A stretch of 64,000 nucleotides of DNA from CAYILR01 sp964364175 (GTDB taxonomy: Bacteria; Bdellovibrionota; UBA1018), in contig CAYILR010000007.1 in assembly GCA_964364175.1 (NCBI GenBank), forward strand, positions 47,384-111,383, written 5' to 3'. Positions 41,886 to 50,622 of the stretch are shown piece after piece. The notes under the pieces were generated by a model that was not told the DNA's origin, made no database searches, and saw nothing but the letters and a program-made list of their open reading frames with translations. The first letter of the stretch is position 1. Each line of letters opens with the position of its first letter. The position numbers and the translations under genes were made by a program.

Positions 41886-43505
41886 ATGTATTGGATTACT
41901 CATGCAGCAGCCCTATGGCTGGTTTTTTCGGCGGCAGCTTATTCAGCGGAGCCTGCGAAGAGCATTCCTTTCTCAGAGTTCTCAAAAAGGGCTGATCAGC
42001 TGCTTCGTTCTCAGACCGGAACTCAATGGGGTCAACATTCCTTCAGCATCGCCAGTGAAAGCAAGACCCTCTATAGCTGGGAGGCTGATAAAAAAGCCAA
42101 ACCAGCGTCTAACCTCAAACTCCTCACGACGATTCTTTCTTTTGAATTGCTCGGCGAGGACTATCCATTTCAAACAGGGATCGCCTTTGAAGACACAGGT
42201 GAGCGATTCAGGGTCTATCTTCGTGGGCAGGGAGACCCGAGTTTAAGTGACTCATTCTTGACTCCCAACGGAAGAAAAAACTATTCGAACGAATTTTTGG
42301 ATCTGCTCACTCAAAAAATTTCACAGAAAATACAGAATCCTGCAAAGCCCATCGAATTGATTTTGGACGATTCAAGCTTTTCTGGAACGCCCTTGGGGCC
42401 TTGGCCAAATCAATATTTAGTCAAATGCTACTCGGCAGGTGTGGGCGCATTCAATTTTGGTTTAAACTGTGACGATGTAACCCTGCATCCCCCTGCAACA
42501 GCTGGAAAATCACCTTCATTCAGCGAACGATGGGCTCCTGATTATTTTGAAATCAAAGACGAGACCAATTGGAAGAAGAAAGGCCGACGTCCGTCATGGG
42601 AAGGAGAATTGCTTTCTGCAAGCACCTTTGAGGCTGTATCGATCCAAAGAGAAATGGATGGACAAATATCTAGCGTCCTGCCTCTTTGGAGCGAACTTGT
42701 AAATCTCTCCCGTCCTGCCGCAGATTCAAAAGAAATTGTTTTCTCTGGAGATGGTTTGCCCGTAGGAGGAAAACCTGCACTTTTTCGTGTCTCAGTCAGC
42801 AGCATGACTGAGTACTTCGCAAAACTACTCAAAGCACGGCTTGAACAAAAAGGATTCACTGTGGCGCGCTGGCAACCTGCTGCTTTCCCCGCTCAAGCAG
42901 GTGCAGAGTCAATTTCATTGACCGACCTCAAATCCAATGTCTACATGATGAACAAGCTGAGTGTGAACCACATTGCAGAAAGCCTTTTCAGAGCTTTTTC
43001 TTTAAAACAGTCGGGACATTCCACCTACGACGCCTCTCGCGAAATCGCCAAGAACAAGCTTGCAGAAAAATTGGAAATCTCTGATCAGGATTTCTATTAT
43101 GCGGACGGCAGCGGCCTTTCTCACGACAACCGTGTTACGTCACAGCTTTTGGTCAAAGCTCTGCAATTTGCCCTGCAGCGACCCTGGTGGGCCACATTGG
43201 AAGAATCGCTTCCCATCGGTGGAGTCGATGGTTCGCTCGGCGGACGCATGCAAAGCGGGTGCTACTTGCAAGGCCGCTACTACTCGGACCCCAAGGCCTG
43301 CGGTCTCAAAGGAAATGTTCGAGCTAAAACTGGCTATATTGGAAAGGTCATTACTCTGACAGGAACCATGAAGAACTTTCAGGGGAAACGAATCCTATTT
43401 TCACTTCTCACCAACGATTTTCAGGATCTCTACTCAAACCGAAATCATATTCGCAGCTTCATCCATGAGCAGGTCCTGGCTGAGCTTTATCGCACTGAGC
43501 TTTAA
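41886..43505 (+). CDS. dacB: D-alanyl-D-alanine carboxypeptidase/endopeptidase, PBP4 type
   Basis: A 539-residue exported S13-family penicillin-binding protein. The signal peptide is MYWITHAAALWLVFSAAAYS (residues 1 to about 20). SxxK is at about 75-78 in KPASNLKLLTTILSFELLG, and RVYLRGQGDPSL is a family landmark. SxN is in NKLSVNHIAESLFRAFS and KTG in VRAKTGYIGKVITLTG, with DFYYADGSGLSHDNRVT before it. The family trims and opens peptidoglycan cross-links. Three cysteines in the mature part (KCYS, NCDD, GCYLQ) may pair. The frame opens at 41844, but the ATG at 41886 starts the signal peptide. It shares a 96-bp divergent promoter region with the amidase. Confidence 0.9.
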   Translation: MYWITHAAALWLVFSAAAYSAEPAKSIPFSEFSKRADQLLRSQTGTQWGQHSFSIASESKTLYSWEADKKAKPASNLKLLTTILSFELLGEDYPFQTGIAFEDTGERFRVYLRGQGDPSLSDSFLTPNGRKNYSNEFLDLLTQKISQKIQNPAKPIELILDDSSFSGTPLGPWPNQYLVKCYSAGVGAFNFGLNCDDVTLHPPATAGKSPSFSERWAPDYFEIKDETNWKKKGRRPSWEGELLSASTFEAVSIQREMDGQISSVLPLWSELVNLSRPAADSKEIVFSGDGLPVGGKPALFRVSVSSMTEYFAKLLKARLEQKGFTVARWQPAAFPAQAGAESISLTDLKSNVYMMNKLSVNHIAESLFRAFSLKQSGHSTYDASREIAKNKLAEKLEISDQDFYYADGSGLSHDNRVTSQLLVKALQFALQRPWWATLEESLPIGGVDGSLGGRMQSGCYLQGRYYSDPKACGLKGNVRAKTGYIGKVITLTGTMKNFQGKRILFSLLTNDFQDLYSNRNHIRSFIHEQVLAELYRTEL

Positions 43506-43516
43506 CTTCCGCTCCG

Positions 43517-43537
43517 ACCGGACGGCATGCGTCCGGT
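43517..43537. terminator. Hairpin between convergent genes
   Basis: An 8-bp stem (ACCGGACG/CGTCCGGT) with a short loop lies between the dacB stop and the stop of the minus-strand coiled-coil gene. There is no strong T-run, so efficiency is uncertain. Confidence 0.5.
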
Positions 43538-43544
43538 TGTTCGG

Positions 43545-45152
43545 CTACTTAGCCTGAATGATCTTCGCGATCTGATCTCGTTGCATCATTGTAGCGTCCA
43601 TAATCAGCTGAAGCTGCTTGCGAGCAGAATCCGAATTCGCCATTCGAAGCTCGTCTTTGAGCGAGGCTATTTTCTTCTCTTTGAGCAGCAACAGATTTGC
43701 CAATGGCGAAGGAGCTCTGCTTGCGTCCGCAGGTATTGAGAATGCTGTCTTTGAGGCAGCCGCGTCTGTCACACGGCTTTCGTCCATCCAACGCAAAAGC
43801 ACGCTTCGGAACAATTCATTTTCTGCTTTTAAGCCATCCAATTCCCTGCGCAGTTTTTCTTGGGCATTCATCACAGCGGATTCAGAGGACGAAATTTTCT
43901 CGATGAGATCGATTCGCAGTTGCTGCTGATTCTGCTGAATCCGCTCGGCCAAAGTATCCACAATCGATGTCGCAATCACTTGGGTTTGAGCTTCAACGCG
44001 GGATAATGCCGCTTGCGAAGCCTCCCCATTTCCCTGCAAAACATCCAGGCGACGCATAATCGAATCGGCTTGGATTGATTTCGCAACCGATTTGAATCCA
44101 TTCTGAATCAGGTTCTCGATTCCTGTGAACCGTTCGCCTGCACGAGATGCCAATTGCCGAGCTAACCGGACAAGTTGCGTACGAGAATGGCTGCGAGGAG
44201 TTGCCTGCTGTCGTTCTTGAATTTGAGTGAGTGTTTTTTCGACGTTTCCTTGGGATTCCTGAATGAGCTTAGAGACTCGATAGAGTTCTTGATTGGTGCG
44301 ATCTCTTTTCTCCATCTGACCAAGAAGAGTGTGAATCGCCATTTCGTACTGGCCCATGTGCTGATTGACGGAGTGAAGAGCGCCAGAGACCGCTTCGGTC
44401 TCCGAATAAATCCGATCCACGGAGGATTTGAGATCCTTGTCGCCCTGCTTTCGCTGCTTCGCCTCGATATCCCACGAAGTCTCAATCAACAGGAAACGTC
44501 GGTGGATCTCGCGGAGCATCTCATCCACTTTGCGAATGGATTGATTGCTGTGATCGAAAAGAATTTGGAACTTGCCCTCGGAGTCAGAATATTTACTCAA
44601 CAGTTGTTCAAACTGGTCTTTGCTATCAGCGAGTTTCTTGATGGTTTCCCAGTTTTTCCCCACCTTCGCCATCTCTTGCCGGAGGCGATTAATATGATCC
44701 GTGTATTCTGTAACCTTTTGTTGAGCGGCAGCGTGGGCCTCTGCCGTTGTTTTGTGATTCACCTCAAGACGCTGGATTTGCTCTTCTTGCTGATTTGTCA
44801 CTCCTTTGTAATGTTCTTGAACGCGCTTGATTTCTTGATAGAGATGCTGGGATCTCGCTCGCTCTTGCTTCAGCAGGTTTTGCATTTCTGCAGCCATGGT
44901 TACATAAGTCGCTAATTGCGCCTGAGTCGTTCGAGCTATGTTGGCGTCAATCGCGGCCTGGATGGGAGCGGGAACTTGCGCAGCGGATGCTGTGGGTTTT
45001 GAGGCTGCAGCTGGAGCTTGTCTCGGAATCACCTTCGGCACCGGAGAAGTCATGATGGGCGTCGAAGGCGTATTTTCTACAGACTCGATCCCCAAGAAAT
45101 TGGACAGAGTATTCCTGCTTGGATTCTTCTGAGTTTCTGGACTTTCGCTCAT
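43545..45152 (-). CDS. Large cytosolic coiled-coil protein, unknown function
   Basis: A 535-residue protein with no signal peptide or membrane segment. Residues 1-85 are Pro/Ser/Ala-rich and probably disordered (VIPRQAPAAASKPTASAAQV). Residues about 90-340 and 380-450 are mostly coiled coil (EQIQRLEVNHKTTAEAHAAA, IKKLADSKDQFEQLLSKYSD). A basic stretch RTQLVRLARQLASRAG is near 330. The C-terminal 45 residues form another helix (LLLKEKKIASLKDELRMANS). I recognise no family; the layout resembles filament or polar scaffold proteins. AGGAGAG is 6 bases before the ATG. It is divergent from two unknown membrane-associated genes, with which it may share control. Confidence 0.6.
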   Translation of the reverse strand: MSESPETQKNPSRNTLSNFLGIESVENTPSTPIMTSPVPKVIPRQAPAAASKPTASAAQVPAPIQAAIDANIARTTQAQLATYVTMAAEMQNLLKQERARSQHLYQEIKRVQEHYKGVTNQQEEQIQRLEVNHKTTAEAHAAAQQKVTEYTDHINRLRQEMAKVGKNWETIKKLADSKDQFEQLLSKYSDSEGKFQILFDHSNQSIRKVDEMLREIHRRFLLIETSWDIEAKQRKQGDKDLKSSVDRIYSETEAVSGALHSVNQHMGQYEMAIHTLLGQMEKRDRTNQELYRVSKLIQESQGNVEKTLTQIQERQQATPRSHSRTQLVRLARQLASRAGERFTGIENLIQNGFKSVAKSIQADSIMRRLDVLQGNGEASQAALSRVEAQTQVIATSIVDTLAERIQQNQQQLRIDLIEKISSSESAVMNAQEKLRRELDGLKAENELFRSVLLRWMDESRVTDAAASKTAFSIPADASRAPSPLANLLLLKEKKIASLKDELRMANSDSARKQLQLIMDATMMQRDQIAKIIQAK

Positions 45153-45255
45153 TTTGACTCTCCTAATCTATAATTCTACGTCCATTTGATCGGTTCGAGA
45201 AATAGGCATTTTATTCCGTCTTTTCGTATGTTTTTTATTCAGTCATAATAAAAAA

Positions 45256-45795
45256 ATGAGTTCTGTGCACAATCTCACTCGGCAAAATCTCCCCCTTTTA
45301 AGATCCAGCATCATTCGTTGGTCAACCATCGTCTCGGCTCTCGCGATCACTGAGGCGTCATTATTGGCTCAGGCGCTCAAAGCCAATCCTGAGTTGATTT
45401 CGGAAACCATCGTTCCTGCCCCTATTGCGGCGGCACCTGTACCCACCGTACCCGTTAACATCACTATTCCCCCGTCAACGGTCGTCGAAGCTGCACCGCA
45501 GCTCTCCGGGGCAAGAATCACTTTGCGCGGAAAACCGGCCATGTACGTTTCAGTGGATTTCTCGAAAGCTGAAACAGAAATCGCTCTTGAGCAGCTGAAG
45601 ACCCTCGCTCCTCGCCAAGGAATCGAAGACATCTACATCGTGGGCCGCCCGGAAACTCATGCAATGCGAGATCTCATGCGCAATAAAATCGCTACAGCCC
45701 GGCTTGTGAGCTCACATAAAATTCATCTTCAAAAAATGACTCATGATTTTGAAACGCTGACCGGTGTGGTCTTTGTCATGAGGCCAAGTCTATGA
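45256..45795 (+). CDS. Protein with N-terminal hydrophobic segment and Pro/Val-rich linker, unknown
   Basis: A 179-residue protein. A hydrophobic segment (WSTIVSALAITEASLLAQAL, about residues 22-41) could be a membrane anchor or uncleaved signal. Then comes a Pro/Ala/Val-rich linker (IVPAPIAAAPVPTVPVNITI). A globular C-terminal domain of about 90 residues follows (ARITLRGKPAMYVSVDFSKA, EDIYIVGRPETHAMRDLMRN). I recognise no family. No clear ribosome site precedes the ATG. It is 10 bp before another unknown membrane-associated gene and divergent from the coiled-coil gene; the set might form one system, an inference from position. Confidence 0.5.
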   Translation: MSSVHNLTRQNLPLLRSSIIRWSTIVSALAITEASLLAQALKANPELISETIVPAPIAAAPVPTVPVNITIPPSTVVEAAPQLSGARITLRGKPAMYVSVDFSKAETEIALEQLKTLAPRQGIEDIYIVGRPETHAMRDLMRNKIATARLVSSHKIHLQKMTHDFETLTGVVFVMRPSL

Positions 45796-45805
45796 GAAAA
45801 CTAAT

Positions 45806-46345
45806 ATGACGCGTGAGTGGCTAGAAGTCCTCTGTGCAGGAAACACGATTTTTCTGATCGCAGCCATTGTCCGTCTGAACACTCTGATCTGGTCCCTGCG
45901 CAAAGCGGAGTCAAAAATTTTAAACACCGCAACAGCTAGCTCGCACTCCCAAGCTACCTTGCGTACAACTCTCTCTCAAATGGAAGAAGAAATTCTCTGG
46001 AGAGCCGCATCCGAGCATGACCCCTACTCGACTTCGGTATTGCAAACGAATTGCATCACCTCACTGCGGGACATCCTCAAGCTTTCTGATTCAGAAATTC
46101 AGGATATTTGTACTGAAGCTGGATTTGATTCCACCCTGGCTTCGCTCCTCACTCTGGACGAAAATAGCCAAGTTATTTTCTTGCGTGCGTTGACTCGATC
46201 CCAACGCCTAGAGTTCGAAAAAGCTTTGCAAAGACGTGCCGGGTGGAGCGAATATACTCGCCAGATGCGCGACCCCACTCCCGAAAACATTGAGCGATCT
46301 TGTCAAACCATCATGGCATTGGCTCAAAAACGAATCTCCTCATGA
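45806..46345 (+). CDS. Membrane-anchored protein of unknown function
   Basis: A 179-residue protein with one N-terminal hydrophobic segment ([14 protein letters not shown], about residues 16-30) and a helical, moderately acidic remainder ([40 protein letters not shown]). The repeated LTxxxxxF-like pattern near 120-140 ([20 protein letters not shown]) resembles FliG-type helical repeats but is too short to name. Its stop overlaps the MsrB-MsrA start (ATGA). That links this unknown pair to methionine sulfoxide repair at the translational level. Confidence 0.5.
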   Translation: MTREWLEVLCAGNTIFLIAAIVRLNTLIWSLRKAESKILNTATASSHSQATLRTTLSQMEEEILWRAASEHDPYSTSVLQTNCITSLRDILKLSDSEIQDICTEAGFDSTLASLLTLDENSQVIFLRALTRSQRLEFEKALQRRAGWSEYTRQMRDPTPENIERSCQTIMALAQKRISS

Positions 46346-47343
46346 CATTTTGGGTATTGTATTTATTCAAACTGCTCTTTATTCAAATAGCTATGAGTGC
46401 CGATTATCAAAAACCCTCTTTGGACGATCTCAAAAAACGCCTGACCCCTCAGCAGTACTCCTGCACTCAGGAGGAAGGTACGGAGCGCCCGTTTGACAAT
46501 CCGTATTGGAATCATAAGGAAGATGGAATCTACGTGGATGTCGTGAGCGGAGAGCCCCTGTTCAATTCGCAGGACAAATATGATTCGGGAACGGGTTGGC
46601 CGAGTTTTACGAAGCCGATTGAAGAGCAACATCTGACTTTGAAGACCGATCGAAAAATGGGCGTAGCGCGCACCGAAGTCCGATCGAAGGGCGCGGACTC
46701 GCATCTGGGGCATGTTTTTGATGATGGTCCCAAGGACAAAGGCGGCAAGCGATTTTGTATGAACTCGGCTGCTCTGAGGTTTGTTCCAGTGGAGAGTTTA
46801 AAGGCGGAAGGCTACGGGAAATTTTTATTCACCTTTGCTGAGAAAAAACATTGGGAAATCGCCACGCTCGCTGGCGGATGCTTTTGGGGAATGGAAGAAT
46901 TAATTCGGCCGCTGCCAGGGGTGATTGAAACACAGGTGGGATACACTGGCGGAAATCTCAAAAATGCAACGTACGAGGATGTAAAAAAAGGTCGAACCGG
47001 GCATGCGGAGTCCGTGCAGATTCTTTTTGATCCCAAGAAAACTACTTATGAAGCGTTGCTGCTCGAGTTTTTCCGAATGCACGATCCCACCACCCAGAAT
47101 CAGCAGGGCAACGACAAGGGTACTCAGTATCGATCGGCGATATTTTTCAACAGCCCTGCCCAGAAGAAAACTGCAGAGGCCGTGATCAAACGAGTGGGTG
47201 CTTCGGGGAAATTAAAAGGACCGGTTGTCACTGAGCTCGTTCCGTTTCAGGAATTCTGGCGGGGCGAGGAATATCACCAGAAGTACTTGGTCAAGCAACC
47301 TCATGGGTATACTTGCCATTTTATTCGGCCGATTCAGTTTTAA
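46342..47343 (+). CDS. Exported MsrB-MsrA fusion (methionine sulfoxide reductase)
   Basis: A 333-residue fusion in the order MsrB then MsrA. Residues 1-18 form a hydrophobic signal-like segment ([16 protein letters not shown]), so action in the periplasm is likely. MsrB spans about 30-155: [22 protein letters not shown], the catalytic [12 protein letters not shown]. The zinc cysteine pair of most MsrB (CxxC after GxYxC) is absent: [13 protein letters not shown] stands there. MsrA spans about 165-330 with catalytic [35 protein letters not shown] and [12 protein letters not shown]. Together they reduce both sulfoxide stereoisomers. The ATG at 46342 overlaps the preceding stop. Confidence 0.9.
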   Translation: MTFWVLYLFKLLFIQIAMSADYQKPSLDDLKKRLTPQQYSCTQEEGTERPFDNPYWNHKEDGIYVDVVSGEPLFNSQDKYDSGTGWPSFTKPIEEQHLTLKTDRKMGVARTEVRSKGADSHLGHVFDDGPKDKGGKRFCMNSAALRFVPVESLKAEGYGKFLFTFAEKKHWEIATLAGGCFWGMEELIRPLPGVIETQVGYTGGNLKNATYEDVKKGRTGHAESVQILFDPKKTTYEALLLEFFRMHDPTTQNQQGNDKGTQYRSAIFFNSPAQKKTAEAVIKRVGASGKLKGPVVTELVPFQEFWRGEEYHQKYLVKQPHGYTCHFIRPIQF

Positions 47344-47481
47344 GGATTTTAAAACAAATATGAAACATTCAACTGGCCTTTTTTTTCTTATCCATCGAAT
47401 AAAACCTCCTTCGGAGAAACGAATAGATATGCATTTTCGCTCAGCATTTTATCCAATATCAACAAAATTAGCAACCCAAAC

Positions 47482-47521
47482 AAAAACCCCCGAGAGCGGC
47501 TGACGCGCGCTCTTCGGGGGT
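47482..47521 (-). terminator. Strong intrinsic terminator
   Basis: On the minus strand a GC-rich stem (ACCCCCGAAGAGCG pairing with CGCTCTCGGGGGT, one bulged base) is followed at once by TTTTTG. It lies about 37 bases beyond the stop of the FGE-sulfatase-domain gene. It may also stop transcripts from the convergent MsrB-MsrA gene. Confidence 0.8.
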
Positions 47522-47557
47522 GAAAACAGACAAGGGTACAAGGGCAACAGGGCTAAG

Positions 47558-48925
47558 CTAACGTCCTCGGGCCAAGCGGAAACCCACGAAGTAGTAGCGG
47601 TTACCGGGCGCGTCGTTGTAGCGGTAGGCGGAACGCACGAACCTCGCGAGGATGTACCAGCCGCCACCCCGAAGCACGCGGCTCGAGCCTGAGGAAGGGC
47701 CAACTGGATCTCTTTCTAAGTCCGAGTAAGAATCATACCAATCATAGGTCCACTGCCATACGTTTCCGTGAATATCGTAGAGACCGAAAGCATTGGGCCT
47801 CAGCTGGGCCACGGCTTGGGTCTGATCACCCGAATTATTCGCAAACCATCCGTACCGAGCCAGCATGTTTGGGTTATTGCCGAACGAATACGCGTTCTGT
47901 CGACACAAATCTTCGCTGCAGCCTCGTGCCGCGTACTCCCACTCCGCTTCGGTGGGTAATCGATAAAAATATCCGTCATCGGGAGTGTTGGAGTTGAGTT
48001 TTGTGATGAAAGCCTGCGCATCTTCCCACGAAACTTGTTCCACAGGATGAGTGGGGCACATAGCAACAGGTGTGTCTCGGTAGGTCTCTGGGCAATACTC
48101 TCGTTTTTGAAAATACGAAGGATTGCTCCCCATCAACTTTACCCATTGCTCTTGGGTGACATCAGTGGTCTGCATTTCGTAGCTTTGAGTCAGGGTCACC
48201 GAGTGCTGAACTTCGTCTTCATATCGACCTGGCTCGTTGGCTGGGCTTCCCATCAAAAATGTCGCGCCTGCGGGTCCTACCGGAATCACTACGAAACTCT
48301 GCCCCAGAAAATTGGTTGCAGGACGAGGCTCCCAGATCAGCGTCGGGATCTGCGCGTAAGTCGCTGTGAGACCCACGTAGTCTGATATTAAATAAGCTTC
48401 GTGTTCATTTTGAGCGATCGGCGTTCGAGGGTTCTGGAAATGATGAGTGTGCTCGTGAAGTGCCACGGCTGCGAGTCTTTTCATGGCCTCGGTTCTGGAA
48501 ATATTTTTGTACTGGTCAGCAAGCTTGACCACGTCAAAGCAAATTTTACCGCCGATCTCGCCAATCTTGGCTGAGGCATGAACATCCCTCGCTCCTGCAT
48601 CGACACAACGGGAGGCTTCGTAGTAGTTGCTCGAGGTATTGATATCGCTTTGCAACTGTCCGCCGGTGAGCATTCGGCTCAAGGCATCTTTAGTGAGCTT
48701 TTTGTCGGGAGTTGATTCGTTCAGTTGATCCAGCTGAATTGTTTCTAGGTAACTCAGCATCGATCTTTTTAGATCGCCGTTTTTAAGCAGGCTGCGGACA
48801 AAATCCACATCGGCCAGGCGCTCGTCCACTCCTCCGCGAATGGCAGTTCCGCCATCGGCAAAAATCAGGGATGCACTCAATAATCCCACTGTGAATACTG
48901 CGATTTCAATTTTACTGCTTTTCAT
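47558..48925 (-). CDS. Exported protein with an HExxH domain fused to an FGE-sulfatase (SUMF1) domain
   Basis: A 455-residue exported protein with a signal peptide (to about residue 23, FTVGLLSASLIFA). The N-terminal 200 residues include a zinc-protease-like site HEHTHHF (157-163) followed by NEHEAY (173-178), a spacing that would fit a gluzincin. From about 212 the FGE-sulfatase/SUMF1 fold follows: GATFLMGSPANEPGRYEDEV, QWVKLMGSNPS, HPVEQVSWEDAQAFITKL, YRLPTEAEWEYAARG, GLYDIHGNVWQWTYDWY and SRVLRGGGWY. FGE-type domains also serve as ligand- or sugar-binding modules, so formylglycine formation is not assumed. The TIGR02147-type gene upstream overlaps by ATGA and probably regulates it. Confidence 0.82.
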   Translation of the reverse strand: MKSSKIEIAVFTVGLLSASLIFADGGTAIRGGVDERLADVDFVRSLLKNGDLKRSMLSYLETIQLDQLNESTPDKKLTKDALSRMLTGGQLQSDINTSSNYYEASRCVDAGARDVHASAKIGEIGGKICFDVVKLADQYKNISRTEAMKRLAAVALHEHTHHFQNPRTPIAQNEHEAYLISDYVGLTATYAQIPTLIWEPRPATNFLGQSFVVIPVGPAGATFLMGSPANEPGRYEDEVQHSVTLTQSYEMQTTDVTQEQWVKLMGSNPSYFQKREYCPETYRDTPVAMCPTHPVEQVSWEDAQAFITKLNSNTPDDGYFYRLPTEAEWEYAARGCSEDLCRQNAYSFGNNPNMLARYGWFANNSGDQTQAVAQLRPNAFGLYDIHGNVWQWTYDWYDSYSDLERDPVGPSSGSSRVLRGGGWYILARFVRSAYRYNDAPGNRYYFVGFRLARGR

Positions 48926-49797
48926 ATGGACTCCTGGTGAGGGGGTTTAGGGTTAAATTTAAACAAATGGGCTACAGCTTGATAAACTTCGGTTCGGCTC
49001 TTGCCTTGGTCGGCCAGACGCTGCAACGAATCGAGATACTCAAAAGTGAGCTTTCGAGCCTGTTCGATTTGATTCGGATCCAGGGCAAAACACTGGGCTC
49101 CTGAAACTCGGGTTTCTGGATCTTGCGTGTTGAGGGTCTCGAGAGATTTTTCGGTGACTTGGCGATAATACTCGGTGATGGCTGCGGATCGATTTTGTGA
49201 TTGAATCCGAAGTATATCGTTGGTTTTTTGAAAGGTATTTTTCTCCGAATTACGAATCACGAGGCCCAGTCGCTCAAGACGATCCAAGACTGAAGCAACA
49301 TCGACTTTAGAGAGTCCCAAATGCTGGGCGATCTTTTTTGGGTCTCCCCCGAGATGCACAATCTGCAACGATTCGAGGACAGCGACGTTTTCCCAATCCG
49401 AAATGAGTTCGAATCGATCCAGTTCCAGATCAAAAATTTTTTGAGTAGAGGTTTTCGACTGAATTCGATCCAATAAAAGTCTTTTGATGCTCGGCTTTTT
49501 GGCGCCTTCGTATTGAACCAGCAAAACAAAGTTTTCTGTTTCTTGTTTAGAAAGTTCCAGCTTCTGAGCAATCAATAATGCGAGCGTGGACGAAATCCCC
49601 TTCTCACCCTTAAGAACTCGAGACAATGCTGCGGGCGACATCCCGAGCTTCTGAGCAAAGAGTCGTTGCGAATAAGCTGGGCTCTTAGCCTTGGCTCGTC
49701 GGTAGGCTTCCCGGATCATCGAGCGGTACGAGACCAGCTGATCTGTACTCTGATCTGCATGCTTTTCTTGGGTGAGGTGTTTCTCTTTGTTCAACAT
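48922..49797 (-). CDS. TIGR02147-type DNA-binding regulator (DUF4423)
   Basis: A 291-residue protein. The first 95 residues form an XRE-type helix-turn-helix (FAQKLGMSPAALSRVLKGEK). The middle and C-terminal parts match TIGR02147/DUF4423 proteins, which are abundant in Bdellovibrio-like genomes: IFDLELDRFELISDWENVAV, KIAQHLGLSKVDVASVLDRL, LVIRNSEKNTFQKTN and the conserved YYRQVTEKSLETLN. Such proteins are thought to be transcriptional regulators of adjacent exported proteins; direct evidence is scarce. Its stop overlaps the start of the HExxH/FGE gene. The upstream region (49798-50145) holds the second MITE-like copy, 97 bases before this start. Confidence 0.85.
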   Translation of the reverse strand: MLNKEKHLTQEKHADQSTDQLVSYRSMIREAYRRAKAKSPAYSQRLFAQKLGMSPAALSRVLKGEKGISSTLALLIAQKLELSKQETENFVLLVQYEGAKKPSIKRLLLDRIQSKTSTQKIFDLELDRFELISDWENVAVLESLQIVHLGGDPKKIAQHLGLSKVDVASVLDRLERLGLVIRNSEKNTFQKTNDILRIQSQNRSAAITEYYRQVTEKSLETLNTQDPETRVSGAQCFALDPNQIEQARKLTFEYLDSLQRLADQGKSRTEVYQAVAHLFKFNPKPPHQESI

Positions 49798-49894
49798 CGA
49801 GGCGCAATTTACACAGACTTTGTTAATCAGTCAACAAATCGGTAAATTATATATTGTCTATGGTAAATTATTAATAAAAACAATGGATTAAAAT

Positions 49895-50080
49895 TAGGGC
49901 GTGTTTTCAAAGTCAGTTTCGAAGCGAAAATTGCAGATTCGAGGCGAAACAAGGAAGCGGGTCGCGCCAAAACCGGAGCATCCCCGCTGCGGGCTGTGAG
50001 GATTTTGGCGCGATTCGCTGACGAAGTTGCAGCCCGAAGATGCAATTTGCAGCCGAAACTGACTTTGAAAACACGCCCTA
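49895..50080. repeat. 186-bp MITE-like element, copy 2
   Basis: This is identical to the copy at 34136-34321 when reverse-complemented, with the same 27-base terminal inverted repeats and TA at each end. It lies in the 348-bp gap between the TIGR02147 gene and the antitoxin-like gene. The remaining bases of that gap are AT-rich, with no gene visible. Confidence 0.92.
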
Positions 50081-50145
50081 ATACTCTGATAAAAATCTAT
50101 TCTTACCCATAGCTTCAGTGCAGAAACTAACTCCCACGCCGAATG

Positions 50146-50622
50146 CTATGCTACGGAGCTCAGTTCAAACTGATATCCGGCTAGTTCCGCTATTTGAAAA
50201 AGTTGCAGAAGCTGCCGAGATGCTTTGTTTTCCTCAAAAAGACGCATCACTTGAGATGGCGATGTATTCAATGCATCGGCCAAAACACGTACCGAAAGTC
50301 GCGAAGTTTTGATTTTTTCTTTCAAAGCTTTTTTAAGCTGATTCAAAGGCGACCATCGATAGGACGGATCGCAATAGTAGAGTACAAAATCGGATGGGAA
50401 ATCTCCTCGAGAGCCATCTGTGAGAACAAATTCTACGCCTTGGGAGTTCAACTCGGAGTCAATGACGATTGATTCAAATCGATTTTTCGCATCAATTTCT
50501 TTGTCTCGAAATACTGCAAAAGGGAGGTTGAATTTTCGTAATCGCTTACCCTCTTGTAAAGTGATCTCGAGTACTTTTTTTCTGTAGTTTGGGGTTATTT
50601 TTTTAAATTTTGCGGTTCTCAT
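50146..50622 (-). CDS. Antitoxin-like protein: DUF2442-like region plus XRE-type helix-turn-helix
   Basis: A 158-residue protein. Residues about 13-95 resemble DUF2442 (VLEITLQEGKRLRKFNLPFA and a later VEFVLTDGSRGDFPSDF). The C-terminal 60 residues look like an XRE-type helix-turn-helix (SVRVLADALNTSPSQVMRLF, then LLQLFQIAELAGY). It overlaps the end of a DUF4160 gene by 20 bp. DUF4160 and DUF2442 genes are often neighbours and are suspected toxin-antitoxin pairs; the helix-turn-helix fits autoregulation. Function is inferred from context. The order is toxin-like first, as in HigBA systems. Confidence 0.65.
   Translation of the reverse strand: MRTAKFKKITPNYRKKVLEITLQEGKRLRKFNLPFAVFRDKEIDAKNRFESIVIDSELNSQGVEFVLTDGSRGDFPSDFVLYYCDPSYRWSPLNQLKKALKEKIKTSRLSVRVLADALNTSPSQVMRLFEENKASRQLLQLFQIAELAGYQFELSSVA

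Noticed and set aside
47225..47503. Plus-strand frame after MsrB-MsrA
   Set aside because: It starts inside the msr gene and runs into the terminator; no ribosome site or coding character.
34136..50080. Composite transposon bounded by the two 186-bp copies
   Set aside because: The copies are inverted and identical, but the 15 kb between them holds ordinary housekeeping genes and no transposase.
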